DNA of 64,000 nucleotides, taken from Melanocharis versteri. Taxonomy: Eukaryota > Chordata > Aves > Passeriformes > Melanocharitidae. Location: positions 248,001 through 312,000 of the forward strand of contig VZTG01000395.1 in assembly GCA_013397845.1 (NCBI GenBank). Direction: 5' to 3'. A program made the position numbers and the translations under genes. The number at the start of each line of letters is the position of its first letter. Position 1 is the first letter of the stretch. Under the pieces are notes generated by a model, which was not told where the DNA came from, did no database searches, and saw only the letters and a list, made by a program, of their open reading frames with translations. This document shows, one piece after another, positions 37,077 through 49,929 of the stretch.

Positions 37077-40000
37077 GCCCTAAACCCCAAACATTTTCAG
37101 CAATTAAATCTTGTGTTGGGTTTGAAGCCTCTTTAATTTTTCATTGAAATAAAACAAACAAAATGTAGGAACAAGGCTTTCAAGGATATTTAGACACTGG
37201 TTACAGAAGAGGAACTAATTGTGCTGATGCCTCTGTCTAATGCAGAAGGTGTCATTGGTTTGTATTTTCTGTCTTCCAGAAAAATTTTTACCTTTCCTGA
37301 TTTCCCTATCACTGCAGTCACTTGTACAGTCTTTCATGTGAATCATTTGTAAATAGAACCAGTGTTAGAACAAGTAAAGATCTTCTGGTCTAACTTCTTT
37401 ACTCTAACAGGCTACTTCAAGCCTTTAGGACTCTAACACACCAAATAAAAGAAAGACTTTCATAGTTACATCCTCCAGAATATTTTTAGTTTGAATCATG
37501 TGAAAATTGAGCTTTTTTAGCTCTAGCCAGTGAAAGGAAGTCCAGTCAAATCCAGTGTCAAATGTAGAGACTGCAGAGTACTTCATCTCATGTACCTCTA
37601 AACATGACAAAATTTTCACATCTCTATATCAGATGGCTAATTCTATTTGAGATAAATACAAAGGGATCAAATAATTTGTTTCAACAGTGACGATCATGAA
37701 AAAAACCTGCATTTAATTTCAAATTTGTATTCATCATGATTCAACTAGGAGTCTCTGGCTATAATCAAGCCTTTTGCTAAATAGAGTCAAGAATATTTCA
37801 TTATTTAGCTTTATAGGAGCAAAATATCCTTTTTACAATATGTCTGGTCTTCTTCCCGTCTACATTTTGAAAAGCTAAGTCAAAATCTTTATGTAAGGCA
37901 AACTGCTCTGTACTTGAAATTCTTTGGCTGTGCAGGTTAGAATGACACAGAGTAATATGCCATTTTTGAAGGCAGTCCCCTTCACAGAGTAGTGATGATG
38001 TGTGCCAGATCAGCCATTAAGAAATTTAAGAGGAAGATCTGCTCCAGTTGCAGATGAAATATATTCTCCCTCCTTATGGGGACATCAGATTCAGACTAAT
38101 CCTTCAGACACCTTCAAATCACATGAGAGTTAAGGATAATTTAGGAAATCTTGACTTTAGTCCTAAGTAGATTATCACAGAGATAGTGACATTAGTAAGA
38201 ACTACTTTGATCTACTGCCCCACTGCTGTTGTGCTGAATTTCTCACCCCTGTAGCCATTGCCATTGTGGCTCTCCTGTATATCTTCTTCAGCTTTCAGAG
38301 CACTTTCTAGCCTGCAGTCTTTTAGAAAGCAAGGCCAGCTGAGACATAGAGAAGTGATATATAGGCTTACTTCATACTTGAAACCAGGATTGGCCACACC
38401 TGTACAAAATTGTCAGTGGTTGTTTAATCATCGTTTTGATTTGTGGTTTTAGTTGTTTGGGTTTTTTTTAACTTGAACAGTGAGAAAGTTTCCACACATG
38501 CAGGTAAGAAGCAAGGACACTAGAACTGTGTTTTGCATTCCTGTACTTGTCCTTCTAATCCTAGTTCTTTCTCCTTCTTTCATTATTCAGGACACTACAC
38601 AGTCCTATTAATTATACTTGTCACTGTATTGTACTAAGAGCTTGTGATGAATTTTTATCTACTGCCTCACCAGGCTTCACTTTGTTTACCCCATTCTGCA
38701 AGTAGAGCCTGCATAATGAGTATTTTATTAAAAGGGATCCAAGTTACCCCACTATGCATGTACCTACATTTTTACTTCAGTCCCATTCCTGTTCTACACC
38801 TGATGTTGTACTGTCAATACACTTTTTCTGAAGAAACGATTTTTACCAACCACTAGATGCTTGATAAAAAGGTCAAATAGTATGTGAGAGGACTAGTCCG
38901 TACAGTTTACATTAAAGACACAGGGTGTCTATTCATTACAGTCGTTAGGTTTCTTGGTTTAGAAAATTGCATTTCTTATGAAAGAATTAGCAGAAGATTG
39001 TTTCTTTTTATAGGTTTTTTGCTATATACCAAAGTTTACGAATGATCTTTAGGAGGCTATGGGAGGTCTGCTCCTGCTTAGAAACATCACACAATGATGA
39101 GAAATCTGTCATATTTAGACAGCCTGACTTACCTGACTACATATGGACTAAAACATATGTAAAGGAGAAAATGCATTTAAAATTGAAATACACAGCTAGC
39201 ACTTTTCTTCTTCTAGTTAAAAAGTACTAAAGCTTAATCATGCATTTCAGTCACGGTGTTTTAACACACTGATATTAATATTGTCCTTGTGAAAGAGAAA
39301 TCTGGACTCTACAGAAGTAAAAGTGCTCCATCTCTCATCTTCATCATTGTGTCTCTAGGTACACTAATCTGCCAGGAATAATATTATTGTTTTGGGATTT
39401 TTTTTTTTTTTTTAATTCTGTAGATTATTTATCAGTGTTCTGCACTTCAGTGTTTTTCAGGCCTACCCTGTGTGTCTGAATCTGCCTATAGCAAGAAATT
39501 AAGAAGATTCTGTATTCAGTGATGCAAATTTATTTTGTTCTCTGCATTTTCACCAGAATTGTTCTGTTTTGAATGGTATGTTTCTGGGATGGCTGCAAGA
39601 TGGATTTAGATGGATAAAACAAAGCTGAAGTCCATGATTTTGTATTATTTTGCTTTATCCTTCTCTCTTTTGCCATTTGAATCAAAAATTTTGACCTGGA
39701 AATAGTCAATCTCCTGGAATATTTAGATTAGGTTGTGTTTGGGTTTATTTTTTTCATAGAACTCTTTTGGTTTTCCATGACCTTACAGTAATCATTGAAA
39801 GCGACACTGAATCATTTCTGCCTAAGTCTGTAGTAAGAGGATAAAATTTAATTACAGGCAGCCATTCATAAATCTGTGGCTTCTTAACTGTATAATTTCC
39901 CACAACAGCAAGTTGTATCTTTCATGACAATACATTCTTTTATATGGTTCTGGTTTTACTTGGCTTGAAAATATTACTTGTGTATACAGAAGGTACCGTG
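37077..40000. other. Unique noncoding sequence
   Basis: About 2.9 kb, AT-rich, no supported gene or mobile element. A T16 run lies at 39398-39413. Confidence 0.65.
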
Positions 40001-40120
40001 GTCCCGTTTCAGCAAGCCGCTTGTTCTGGGCGTGTGGTAGTTAGCAGAGAAATGGATGGCATTTCTCGGAATAAGGCTGCGTGCTGATGCATACTTACAC
40101 GTGTTGCTGAATTAGGGCCT
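40001..40120. repeat. Ancient palindromic amniote repeat (MITE-like)
   Basis: The left end 'gtcccgtttcagcaa' (40001-40014 and on) and the right end 'ttgctgaattagggcc' (40104-40119) are decayed inverted arms. The inner sequence includes 'cttacacgtg', close to the 'cttaagcacgtgcttaa' core of an old repeat common in bird, crocodilian and turtle DNA ('tttcagcaaagcacttaag ... cttaagtgctttgctgaat'). Recognised from memory and heavily diverged; the family name is not certain. Confidence 0.5.
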
Positions 40121-41515
40121 CAGGAGACAAGGTCGTGCTTAAAGGATTTTCCATTGCAACCTAAATAGTTGATAAACACAATGGTGAGGGAGGAATGTGA
40201 CTCAGTGAACAGCCATCTGGGCAGAAAACTTGAATGCTTAGGAACAGGAGGGATGGAACTAATAAGCTAATTTGCTAAAAGCTCTTCTTAGGTATCTTCT
40301 ATTTGTGAATCATACGTGGGGATCTGAGCTTTGAAAAGATGATTCAGAGAAGATGGTAGATTTGATGTACCCTGGATGAACTCCCTGGAAATATGTCAAG
40401 CCCCAGTTCATGGATTCTCTTAGTGGTAGGTCCATGCATGAAGAGCAGGTCTGACACCTATTGTAATGAGATTCGTGGAAAGAACACAGCTTAGAGAGAG
40501 AAGGGAAGAAAAGGAGGGTCAAGATCCCAAAATAAAAAATATAGAACCATAGGAACCAAATGTTGAATGACTTAAAACACAAGTCAACACTGAGCAGCAC
40601 ACCCTTTAGAGCACCCCACTTTGAAAGCATCCCAGGAGCCTTTGGATACTGCCCAACTGGGCTCAACACAGCTGGGATTCTTCCTAGAAAGCTTCCTCCT
40701 CCTGGCACTGTCCCAACAGTTTGGCTGCAGCCAAGGGCAGGTCAACCAGGACTCTCCACCTCCTGGGACCAGGTGCTGAGTTAGAGGACAACTTGACTGG
40801 ATCCAGTGTAGGTGTTCCTCTTTCTGTACCCTGCACAGCCCTGTGAGAGCATCGTCTGACCTGCCAAGAGTACAGGGTGCAGTGCACAGGCAGCTGCTTT
40901 CAGAGACCCTCCAGGAAATCAGCAACGTTCTCCCTGGTGCTATTGAGGAGAGCACAACACGCAATTTGTAGGACACAGAGGGTTATTTTCACTACTTCAA
41001 TGTAAACTGAGTAGAAGAGTAAAGACTTTGCTTTGGGCTGCAGAAGCACGAGTTTTCACTTCATTCACGTGCTAAAAAGGCAGTTCAGCCACAGATCGAG
41101 TACCTGCATACAAGACAAAGTGAAGGCATTGGACATGAGCTCTACATAATACTTTTCTGTTTATGCTGGGCACAGACACTGGTGTATTAGCCTCAAAAAA
41201 AAGGGGCCCAAGTCTAAATTTACTGAAGGCTCCAAAAACATAGGGAAGTAGTAAGTTGACTATACAGTTAGCAGGAACAGTAGAGATCTCTCTATAATAT
41301 TGAAAAAAACTGCTTAAAATATAATAATATAAAAATATTATAGCCTTTTTCTTTTTCTCTACCTTGTCACATCTGCCCCAAAATTTGGATATTCAAAAGG
41401 GAAGTTAAAATGGCAGATTTTTTGTAAACATTAGCAATCCAGAACAACTTTCCTTTTAGGGATGATCGGTTTCATCAATGCTTCCTTGAAGACACAGTAC
41501 TAACACCTGGGCCGT
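40121..41515. other. Unique noncoding sequence with a GC-richer block
   Basis: 40580-40980 is richer in G+C and carries two overlapping minus-strand frames of 130 and 132 codons plus a sense frame. None has a recognisable domain, and such lengths are expected a few times per window by chance. No CR1 match is seen in it. Confidence 0.55.
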
Positions 41516-41561
41516 TTGTTTTATTTTGTTTTGTTTTGTTTTGTTTTGTTTAACTGTGCAG
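41516..41561. repeat. (TTTTG)n microsatellite
   Basis: About seven TTTTG pentamers with one early interruption. Simple repeat with no coding role. Confidence 0.92.
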
Positions 41562-42867
41562 ATAAAATAATGATTCAGATATACTTATATATTTATAGAA
41601 TTTTGTATGTATGTAAAATGCACAGATCTTTACTGGAAAATATTGCAAATGAGATTCTAGATGTTAAGTAGGAGAGGCCAAGCTGAAATGTGAAATCCAG
41701 CTTGCCTTTACTAGCTTTTGTTGGAAGTATCTGGGACCTCCCAGAGTGAAAGAGCTGGTTAAACATTAGCCATTCAGGTACTAAGGACAGTTAAAAATAT
41801 CCTGACTGTAATAACCGATGAAGAAAGAGCACATTTCAACTGTTGACATATTTCATAACATATGTTAGAGACAGTATTTCATTTTCACAGGTAACTGGAA
41901 TCACCACTTTTTAATTAAGAGCTTATCTGTTAAACTACTTACTCTGGTATTTTTTCTGTTTCAGGGTACTTTGCTGCTCACATGGTAAATGCATTATACA
42001 TAATTCTCGTCATTTCTATAACAGTTCTATTTGAAACTACCATTATAATTTCTTATAAAAAGCTAGACTGTTCCCCTCATAGAGCTACAGATTCTTCTCC
42101 TGTCTCGTTCAGTCAAAGTGTTCTTAAAATCTTGGAAGTTTATAATGCTTAATTTGTAAAGGTTAGTTCAACCTGTGCAGAAAAATAAATTTATGGTCAT
42201 AATCTCCTTCTCATCCTTCTCTTCAAGTACAGAAGATTCCAGTAGATAGGTTTAAAAAAGAAGGGAAAATAAATGAGAGTGCTAAATTTTACTGGTATTT
42301 CTTGTCTTTCATCGTAGAACATTCTTCAACCTTATTCTTTCTTTGAGCAAGAAATCGCCTTTTACCCCAGCACAAAGAAGGAGAATAGAGATCTCTGAAA
42401 ACTTTTCATTATTTTATAGGCAAGGGCCTTAAATTTAGTCTTATGCAAATTCTTGTGATAAAAAGGTCACCAGGTGACAAATGACTGGTCTGGGGACATA
42501 TTCGTTTGAGGAGAAGAAAAGTTATGTCCCTGTAAACTTACACTGCCTTGTAATGACTGCAGCTCTTTTTAGCTTCCTTAGCTAGCTTTATTTCAGGGAA
42601 AACATCTACAATGAGAGCTTATATATTATGTAAGGTACCATGAGGATTTGAATGAGCTAGTCCTAATAAACACTCCTACAGGACTTCACATGCTGTTTAA
42701 CCTGAGTTGCAGCATTTCTCACCAGAAGCAGCTGGATTTTAGAGGTGAAAAGGGTGACTCTCTAATGTAAGACCCTTGGGAAAGAACCCATCCTTTCTGG
42801 TTCAAATGTGTGTCATTTTGCACTCTGCATGAATAAAACTAGAGTTTTTCTACTATGTGAATTACTG
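41562..42867. other. Unique noncoding sequence
   Basis: AT-rich with no open frame of note, no repeat and no RNA that I recognise. Confidence 0.65.
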
Positions 42868-42892
42868 AAAAAAAAAAAAAAGGCGGGGGGGG
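42868..42892. repeat. Adjacent A14 and G8 homopolymers
   Basis: Fourteen A at 42868-42881 are followed by GGC and eight G. Such back-to-back homopolymers are both mutable and difficult to sequence, so the exact counts may be wrong. Confidence 0.85.
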
Positions 42893-44360
42893 AGTTCAGA
42901 AGACAGTAAAAATAAGAAGTAAATTACTTTCTGTGTGTTAAACTCAATTTTATACTTGAAGTCTACTTCTTTCTTTGTAATACTACAAAGGCTCTATTGA
43001 AATCATTGTAGAAGCCTGCATTTCAGAGTTGTTTTCAAATGGGTTGGGTTTGGTTTTTTTCAGTGCAAATGCTTCCAAGCATGCTGCTTCTATCACAGTG
43101 CTGATGCTAGCTCCACACAAATAACTTACTGTCTTTCTGCTTTGCTTTTGATCTGAAGAAAGGGTTGTTTCACACCGAAAGATGCTGACTTCCGTTCTTG
43201 GTAATCAGAGTGAAACAGGTGCTCCTTCTTCCCACAGATTGCAGGTGTTCTCCAGGGTAGCTTTCTAAAATCATTTTGATGTCTCCTTGAGTGATGTTCA
43301 GACAGCTAAAGTAAGTAATTTTGCAGTAGACTCTGTGTTAACTGGACTGGACTATACCTTGGTTAAGCCTGTGTGAATGAAATAATTGATACTGTTACCA
43401 GGCCTAATTTTTGATTTTAATACTGCCAAAACCCCTGACTTAAAACACTGTCCCCAAATGATGTCAGTTGATATTTTCCCAAGAGCTTTTATGTGGCAGT
43501 GACTTTTTCCTTCTCTGCCTCTACAGAGAGAATTAAAAGGAGTTTAAAGGCATTAGTCCAGATTTAGTACTTTCTATTGAAGGTCTAGCAAGTGTGAAGC
43601 AGAGCTGAGCAGAAAACAGGCCTTCATCTTGGCTTATTAAGAAATGTTATGAGGACAGTAATTCTATTTCTTATTTATCAACTTTTTTACTATTCTATAT
43701 GTCTATAAGAGGTTATTCATTTACCACACACTGAATATTGTTTTACAGTGTACAGTATGAAACATGCATCCAAACACACACAAAAAAGTTTTACAATAAA
43801 GCAAGTTAAATCATTTACCTTGTGTCCTTCCTAGGTAGCAAATTTTTATGAGAAAAGAAGTACATACATTCTGTTAATAAAGAAGAGGTATTTACTTGGC
43901 AGCATACATTAGAGAAAGAATATGTGACAGTGCAAGATTCAATGAGGAGTGGAGCTTTGTTTTGAAGGATTGCTGCAAATAGTATACTATCAGAAGCAAA
44001 TCAGATTTCATAAACAGATATTGATAGATCTTAAAAATTTTCTTAAGTTTTTTTGAGATGTCATGTATTGTTCAACGATGCTATAAGAATGTGCAAAATA
44101 ATTAAAACACTTTTGGGACTATTTAATAAAATTGAATAATTTTCTTGTAAATGTAGTATTTATAATTTAAAATACCTCATACAAGGATTAAAGATTTTAT
44201 ACGGAACAGTAAAATGCAGCAAGTGTGACCAAATAATAAAAATCTTATCAGGACACAAATGTATAGGAAAATCTAATATTGCTGGGTTTTTACCTCAGAA
44301 CATTGCACTTAAAAATTCTGGTTGCATAACAGACTGTGTTACGTGCTCTGATCAGCTGAC
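42893..44360. other. Unique noncoding sequence
   Basis: AT-rich, with stop codons frequent in all frames. Nothing recognised. Confidence 0.65.
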
Positions 44361-44393
44361 CTCTCCTCTCCTCTCCTCTCCTCTCCTCTCCTN
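44361..44393. repeat. (CTCTC)n microsatellite ending at an ambiguous base
   Basis: Six CTCTC pentamers are followed by 'ct' and the only N of the window (44393). The N directly at the repeat edge suggests an unresolved repeat length, so the true array may be longer. Confidence 0.92.
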
Positions 44394-46764
44394 ATGCAAA
44401 CTGCAGAAGATCTAGTCACAAATAATCTCAATTTTAACCTGTTTCTCACTTCCCCCAAAATTCTAACAACTCTGGGACTCACTGAAGCTGAGGCCTCCTT
44501 GAGATCCATGAACTAGGGTGTTTGTATCTTATTTTGCTTCCCGACCTAGTTGGGTGGTGTTCACTGATCATACACACCGTGCTAGTGTCTACAAATGCAC
44601 GAGGAGGAGGAAGCGGCATAAGCTCCTCTTTAACTACAAGGTGAGGAAAACCAGGGCAGTCATCTGAGAGGCTGCACAGACAGAATAGGAGACAGTGACT
44701 TTCTACAGGTGATCTTGCTATTTCAGATTGTGCTATATACAGCAAAGACTAAATTGGTCTTCAGCTTACCAGGATAGGTGTCTGCTTCAGGATGACTGAA
44801 ATTTCTCTCTAAGCATTATTGATTACATCAGAAGTTTAGAAATTAGTTCAAATGTAGACATTTGAGCCATCAGAGTTTGGAACTGAGTTACCCTCCTAGA
44901 ATTTGTAAGTTCTATAGGGTCCAGAGGTGAGAGTCAGCCTTCCTATGGCTGTCCTTACAAGGTAATTTTTGAGTCCTCTTTGTAACTATCCAGTCTCTTT
45001 TGCTGCAACAAATATTTTGCTATTCAACCCAAGGTGAAAGAACTTAAAGAAGAACCTACAGAAATAAGTGCTCCTCTCACCCAGTTTTCCCATATCTCTT
45101 GAACAAAAACTCAGTTTTCCATACAGCGCTTTCATAGCTACCTCTGAGGCAGAAAGAACCTTAACGTAGACCCCTCACACAATAGAGAATAAAAAAGGGG
45201 ATCATCTTTCCTTTGGGAAACGTTCTACATGGAGTCTGGTCCAGTTGGCATTATCTAAACTTGGGGCTGGACCTAGCAGGAACAATACGTAGACAACAGG
45301 TGACAAACTGCTAAGGACTGGGACAATCTCACCCACAGAAACAGATGTCAAGGTAACTTGGATGCTACAACAGCAATGTGCTTCCTACCCTTTGTTTTTC
45401 CAACTGCAAAGGCCATCATTTGGGCAGACTGGCAGGGAATCAGGAGGATCAAGAACAGTTAGGGTTTTGTTGCCCTAGTGGGTTTTATAGTTTAAATTTG
45501 GTAACTAGTACAGTGGAGGTCTCTTGATTTTTTCTTCTTCTTTTTTTTTCTCAATTAGTCAAAGGATGTCAAATTTTATCAATGCTTGCCAAACCACATA
45601 GAGATATAAATTATTATAATAGAATTATCTGTTATTAATTTAGATTGTGCTTTTCACAGTGCACTGAGCAGAAGCAGATTTCATACACATGAAAAATATG
45701 CAGAATTTCTTTTTATTGTGACATTAAATCCATCTTTCCAGTGCTGAGGTTCTTCACAGCATGCTGGTTTAAGGTCAATGAAAATGCTATTCATTCTGCT
45801 CTGGGCCACAGGTTGGAATACTCTGGTCAGACCATCGAGTTCTGTGAATAACAATTTGTCATCACTGGTTTTCTTAAATTAAGATAGCATGCCTATAAAG
45901 CTGATATCTGGCTGATTATACGGAACTTAGTGGTGACTTTTCAGTAGAAAAAGACATTTTTTGTAATAGGTCTTTTCTATGCAAATGCTATTTCTAAGAA
46001 CTACTTAACTGTCAAGGCATGTGCTTGGATTCTGCCATTGACATCTTTACCTCCTTTTGCCCTCCCCAATGAGTTGTGCATAGTGTGGGAACCATAAGAT
46101 TCCTCTACAGTTTGTAAGAAATATGCATTAGTAATAGAGAAATATAGAGAACCCAGGCTATGACTCTTGAACAGCTAGTCCTGTCACAGCTGAGATAGCA
46201 GAGTGGTTTTTGTCTTTCTATACTCCATAGGGTTATTTCAGGTTTCCACTGGTGTAGAGAGAATCTGGGTCACAGCTCAGCCATCTGTCTGTAGATGACT
46301 TTTCCTCAGAAATGCTCTCTGTCTCATTTTAGTCTGTACCTATGATAGGAAAAGCAGCTAGAGCTGGGTAGGATATTTCCACAAAATTTGTTTTCATTCA
46401 AAACATGCCGATGAGTTGAAACTGACTTTTTCTGGCCATTTGTTCTGAAAAATATTTGTTGACGTTATTTCTTTTCTTTAAGGAGAGGTTTCTTGAGGCT
46501 TCTTTTCCAACCTGGCTAGTCCACAGTAACCCAGTCATTTAAGTTCTTCCCTGAGGCCAGGGTCAGATCCCTGCTTGATGTGATTTGAAGCACAGACCCG
46601 AGGTCAGGTTAACTGAGGAGGCTTCATAAACTAGGTCTTTCTGCTCTCCCCCTAGAAGTGGGTAGTCTGCAGATGTTGTTTCATGGTTATTGCAAGTTAA
46701 GGCTAAAGATTAAATGTGCTGATTTCTTCTACTAATATAAAGGTCAAGCAACAGGTTACAGAAT
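44394..46764. other. Unique noncoding sequence
   Basis: No supported gene. The 88-codon minus-strand frame at 44479-44745 has no domain. Confidence 0.6.
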
Positions 46765-47921
46765 ATGGAAATAGGTTTACAAAGTAAAATCAATAGACTC
46801 ATAACTTCATTCCAAGCTTCTGGTTCAGGAACTCTAGGAGTGTTGATCACATTTCATGTTGAGGTTGTCTGTGTTGTTATGTCAATTATTCTCCCCAGCT
46901 GGACAGGGCTTCCCAGAGATGAACTTTGCTTTGGTTTGAGGCTCCAATTTATGCTTCTGCCTTGGCAGCACAGTCCTAAATGGCAAATAGGGTCCTTTGA
47001 GGGCTTTATGTCTGCTGTGGAAGTTCTTTGGACATGCTTTGAAATTTCTCTTTTCCCTGCTAACATAAAGATCTGCTGTTCCAACGGATGTGACTTTGAC
47101 CATTTGACATCTATGACTGCAACTGGAATTTTCTGAAGTTTATTCAAGAAGTGTTTTTTAAGTCCAAAAGAGTTCTGAAGTATTGCTTCCACGTTTCTGT
47201 TAACTCCTTTTCCTACATGTAGGTTTAAATAGTCTTAAACCTCCCAAATATAATTTACATAACAAAGACCCTAAAGAGTTATTTTGTTTTCTTGGAGCAG
47301 TTTTCATTTGCGTTCATCCCTCCAAAGCTACACGATTTGTAATTTGAATCTCTTTATGCATTCATAATAAAATGCAACTTGCCACATAATAAAAATCTTT
47401 ATCTGCAAAGTAACTCTAACCTGTTTCACAATAGACGTTAAAGATTTTTCCATAGGGCCTCCACATAGCCTGTCAAGGTAAGATACATTGCTGATTTGAC
47501 ACTTAGAATGCCTCTGTTTTCCCTTTTTTATAGAAAAAAAATTCTAGCACTAACATTCAGTTAACCTCAGTAATGGATAGACATTCCTACAAGATTTCCT
47601 TAGAACTGTCTTCCTGAGGCGAGTTAATGCTCCTTTCCAAGTCAGTCTGAAGATCACGATTGCCTGGCAGTTTTGAAAGAGTGATATTGACTTTGCATTG
47701 CCTGTCTTAAAATTACATCTCATTTTATATAGTATAATTTTATCTTCTATTTCAGTCTCTTGAGACATTTGGTGAGCTTTTCTTTTAATCTTTGGAAAAG
47801 CAGGCTTTTGCAATATTTCTTTTCTGATGTTGATTCCTAATGCTTTGGAAGAAAGTGTCAGAATTCCTGCAAAGGGCCAATTATATTGTAACTTGCCCAA
47901 ACGAAAGTTTTGTTTGAACAT
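46765..47921. other. Noncoding stretch with unusually open frames
   Basis: A sense frame of 123 codons (46765-47136), an antisense one of 112 (46854-47192) and a further antisense one of 123 (47550-47921) fall close together. None resembles a known protein, they conflict with each other, and each length is within chance expectation for 64 kb at this base composition. I list it only so that it can be checked. Confidence 0.3.
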
Positions 47922-49500
47922 TAGGCATAATTCCTTGGTACATGTCCCAAAACATGAGGATTATATATTTTACTAGCTTGGTATTATCTAAAATTACCAT
48001 AGATACTAGTGTTGGGTCATATGAACATGTAATCTTCTATGTAAGACTTTAGTTTTGAGTAAGGACATAGGAAGATGACTGTGATGGCCTGAAAACAAAG
48101 ACCAAGATCATGCTGGTCCCCAAAGGTTTCTGGAGCAGTGAGAATCACAGGTTTTACACTGATTATAAAGTAAAATGCACACCAAAATTGAACCTAAGAT
48201 AAGATTGGTATATACAGTGAGAACAGTTGCAGTTTCTTTAGAGCTCTGCTGTCACCTGGCAAAAGGACGGCCATGGGTTGGGGCCGGTCAGTTCCCCCGA
48301 CCCCGACCAGGCAGGTACATAAGAACAGCATAAGAATACAGTGATACTTCCCCAAATCACTCTTTCCTGATTATGAAGCCTAGAGATGCAAACAGTGTAA
48401 ACCATCACACCATACCCAATGTCAAGAGATTTCCACAATATAACTGCGTGTTTTACAGGAGGAAAATACCTTCATTTGCATGGGGATTTTGTATTTTTGA
48501 TAAAAACATTAGCTGAAATGAAAAAAATTAAATTAATCTTCAAATTTGTGTATGCTTGTGTGGGTGTGTGTGTATGTACACATTTTGAGGTGACGGTTGT
48601 TTTGTCTGAGAGATGCCAGTGGAATCAGAATGACAGAATCAATCGTTTAGTTTAGTTTAATTTTTATTTGACAAATCAGTGAAGTAGTTGGCTGTTAATG
48701 AACACCCCTGGTACAGCACATATTTAGAGAAATGCTCAGAGCTTAAATTTGGCTACCTGTGACATTTTGCTCTAGATTTTGATGCAGCCTACATATATTA
48801 ATGGCACTTTGGAGGAACTGCATCACATAATGGAAGAAATAATGGAAGAAAAGGCAGTCATATTTGGATCTTTTTTTCTCCTTGCCATTTCCATTTCAAA
48901 ATATTCTGCTTTCAAGCGATGAAAGAAAGTGCAATAACTTTCTCTGCAAGTATAAAACCCCTTCGGAAATATCAGATACAGATCAGTCTGGTCTGGAGAT
49001 TTTTCTAATGCAGTTCTTGCTGTTCTTGCTTTTTTTATCTTGAGATTTATGCAGTTTCACGTGTAAGTTTTGGAGTATGTGAATACTGCAGTCATAGCTG
49101 ACAATATCACTACTACCTACCTGAAAGGATTAAAACTGCCCAACCAAGACAGTTTTGCATGCAAAACAGAGCTTGAAGTAGAATAAACGCCTGTTTAAGC
49201 GCTCTTCCCCCCTCCCCCCCGGATTGTAATCTGTGTTGCTGCCATGAATACCCAAGCAGGTGGAAGTGTCCTGCGCTGGCTGCTGAGCGCACTGGTGAGG
49301 TGCGCTGTGCTCAGGTGACTGCATAACGTGGCTCTGCCTGTGCAATGGCCTAATGCTCCTACAGAGAATACAGCCCTAGCTACTTCCCTCTGTAGTCTTG
49401 CCCGGGGTCCAAATTCTGTGACATGAATATTGAAAACAAGCAAACCAAACCTGTCTGGAGACTAGAGCAGCCTCCAGTTTGGGCTGATCTGAGATTACAG
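47922..49500. other. Unique noncoding sequence with a TG-rich patch
   Basis: A short interrupted TG repeat lies at 48546-48581 and a C-rich run at about 49206-49220. No gene found. Confidence 0.6.
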
Positions 49501-49811
49501 GCAGGACCGCGAGCTGGTACTGCAGACCTGGAGGCTCAGCAGAGGGCGGGGACGGCTCTTTGTGTCACATTGCTGGTAGGATTTTTGCTGGATTGTTTTC
49601 CCACCGCTGTGGTTTGAGGGTCGGGGTGTCGCACTGTGCCCACGCTGCCGTCAGCTCCGGACACAGCCCCCGAGAAGGCGGCGGTCCCCGGCTTGGGGCT
49701 GTCCGGATGAGCGCAGCCGCAACCTCATCCGAGAGGAAGGGCTGTATCTGATGTACGTGTCCCACGGCCTGCGAATGGCTCTGCCACCCCATTGTTTCGA
49801 GTGTCTCAGTG
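49501..49811. promoter_or_regulatory. CpG-rich patch, candidate promoter or CpG island
   Basis: About 22 CpG dinucleotides in 310 bp (counted by eye) with roughly 60% G+C, against a background where CpG is rare. It contains 'gggcggggac' (49546-49555), a GC-box/Sp1-like match, plus clustered 'ggcggcgg' and 'ccgga' words. High retained CpG implies low germline methylation, typical of promoters or of strong regulatory elements. No first exon, TATA box or coding frame can be defined; the short frames on both strands (62-82 codons) follow from base composition. A young GC-rich transposon is an alternative, but no matching repeat is recognised. Confidence 0.5.
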
Positions 49812-49929
49812 GAAGTGGATCAGGAAGCTTATCTAGAGCCATCCCCACCCTTTCACCGGCAGCCCTTGTCTGAAAGAGACGCCGCACATTTCCCTCCCTC
49901 TTCCCTCCTCCCCTCCACCCTGATTTAGA

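Noticed and set aside
40310..40976. Overlapping 130- and 132-codon minus-strand frames
   Set aside because: Mutually overlapping, in a locally GC-richer block, with no recognisable domain.
46765..47921. Three 112-123 codon frames as a possible gene or pseudogene
   Set aside because: They overlap in antisense, have no recognisable family, and roughly three open stretches of 120 codons are expected by chance in a window of this size and composition.
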